NCBI GenBank assembly: GCA_003451645.1
Contig: DMER01000107.1
Coordinates: 22,906-28,625, forward strand
Direction of reading: 5' to 3'
DNA: 5,720 nt
From: Alphaproteobacteria bacterium
Lineage (GTDB): Bacteria > Pseudomonadota > Alphaproteobacteria > Micropepsales > Micropepsaceae
Positions 5,673 to 5,720 of this stretch are shown one piece after another. The notes under the pieces are model-generated. The model saw nothing but the letters and a program-made list of their open reading frames with translations. It did not search any database and was not told where the DNA came from. The position numbers and the translations under genes are program-made. The number at the start of each line of letters is the position of its first letter. Within the stretch, counting starts at the first letter, position 1.

Positions 5673-5720
5673 GGCGGCGAGGTTGACGGCGGTCGTGGTC
5701 TTGCCGACGCCGCCTTTCTG
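5646..5720 (-). CDS. parA: ParA/Soj-type ATPase N-terminal fragment at a chimeric junction
   Basis: Read from the right edge on the minus strand, the frame gives QKGGVGKTTTAVNLAASLGA followed by EGKRC. This is the deviant Walker A motif and first helix of ParA/Soj/MinD-type ATPases, which position chromosomes, plasmids or other cargo. The first few residues lie beyond the window. After GKRC the family would continue with a hydrophobic strand ending in DxDPQ; instead it reads NKSAPIDNRASG, which is the antisense of the nitronate monooxygenase gene. Only about 25 residues are therefore genuine ParA, ending near 5646. The motif match is very strong for so short a stretch, but whether the gene belongs at this locus is doubtful. 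A flanking chromosomal parA, or a plasmid parA, are equally possible sources. Confidence 0.7.

Overview
The window looks like a short piece of a GC-rich alphaproteobacterial chromosome. The protein families, a perfect CtrA-type box (TTAA-N7-TTAAC) and the Pro-rich MepA tail all fit that class. A Caulobacterales/Hyphomonadaceae-like host is a reasonable guess, but the sequence does not prove it. Both edges cut through genes, so this may be a whole metagenomic or draft contig.

Layout from left to right: (1) the 3' three quarters of mepA, a periplasmic murein endopeptidase, on +; (2) a small VOC/glyoxalase-fold protein on -, convergent with mepA and separated from it by 7 bp; (3) a 349-bp intergenic region between the VOC gene and a divergent gene, holding AT-rich operator-like repeats and the CtrA-type box; (4) a YegD-like Hsp70 on +, an actin-fold ATPase with no substrate-binding domain; (5) on -, convergent with it and 6 bp away, a probable two-gene operon: a small secreted four-cysteine protein of unknown function, then an exported serine hydrolase of the class C beta-lactamase/esterase fold with four C-terminal membrane segments; (6) on +, divergent from that operon, a nitronate monooxygenase-like flavoprotein that runs towards the right edge.

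The last ~50-75 bp are anomalous. The nitronate monooxygenase homology stops abruptly near 5672, while the opposite strand from 5720 down to about 5646 encodes an almost perfect ParA/Soj Walker A N-terminus. Each gene is cut where the other begins. That points to a chimeric junction, most likely an assembly or amplification artefact through a short shared sequence, or else a real rearrangement.

The genes do not form one obvious pathway. Three concern the cell envelope or periplasm (MepA, the hydrolase, the four-Cys protein). The hydrolase and four-Cys pair is the only unit that might be an uncharacterised system, and the evidence for that is only gene order and export signals. No RNA genes, CRISPR arrays, insertion sequences or origins were recognised.
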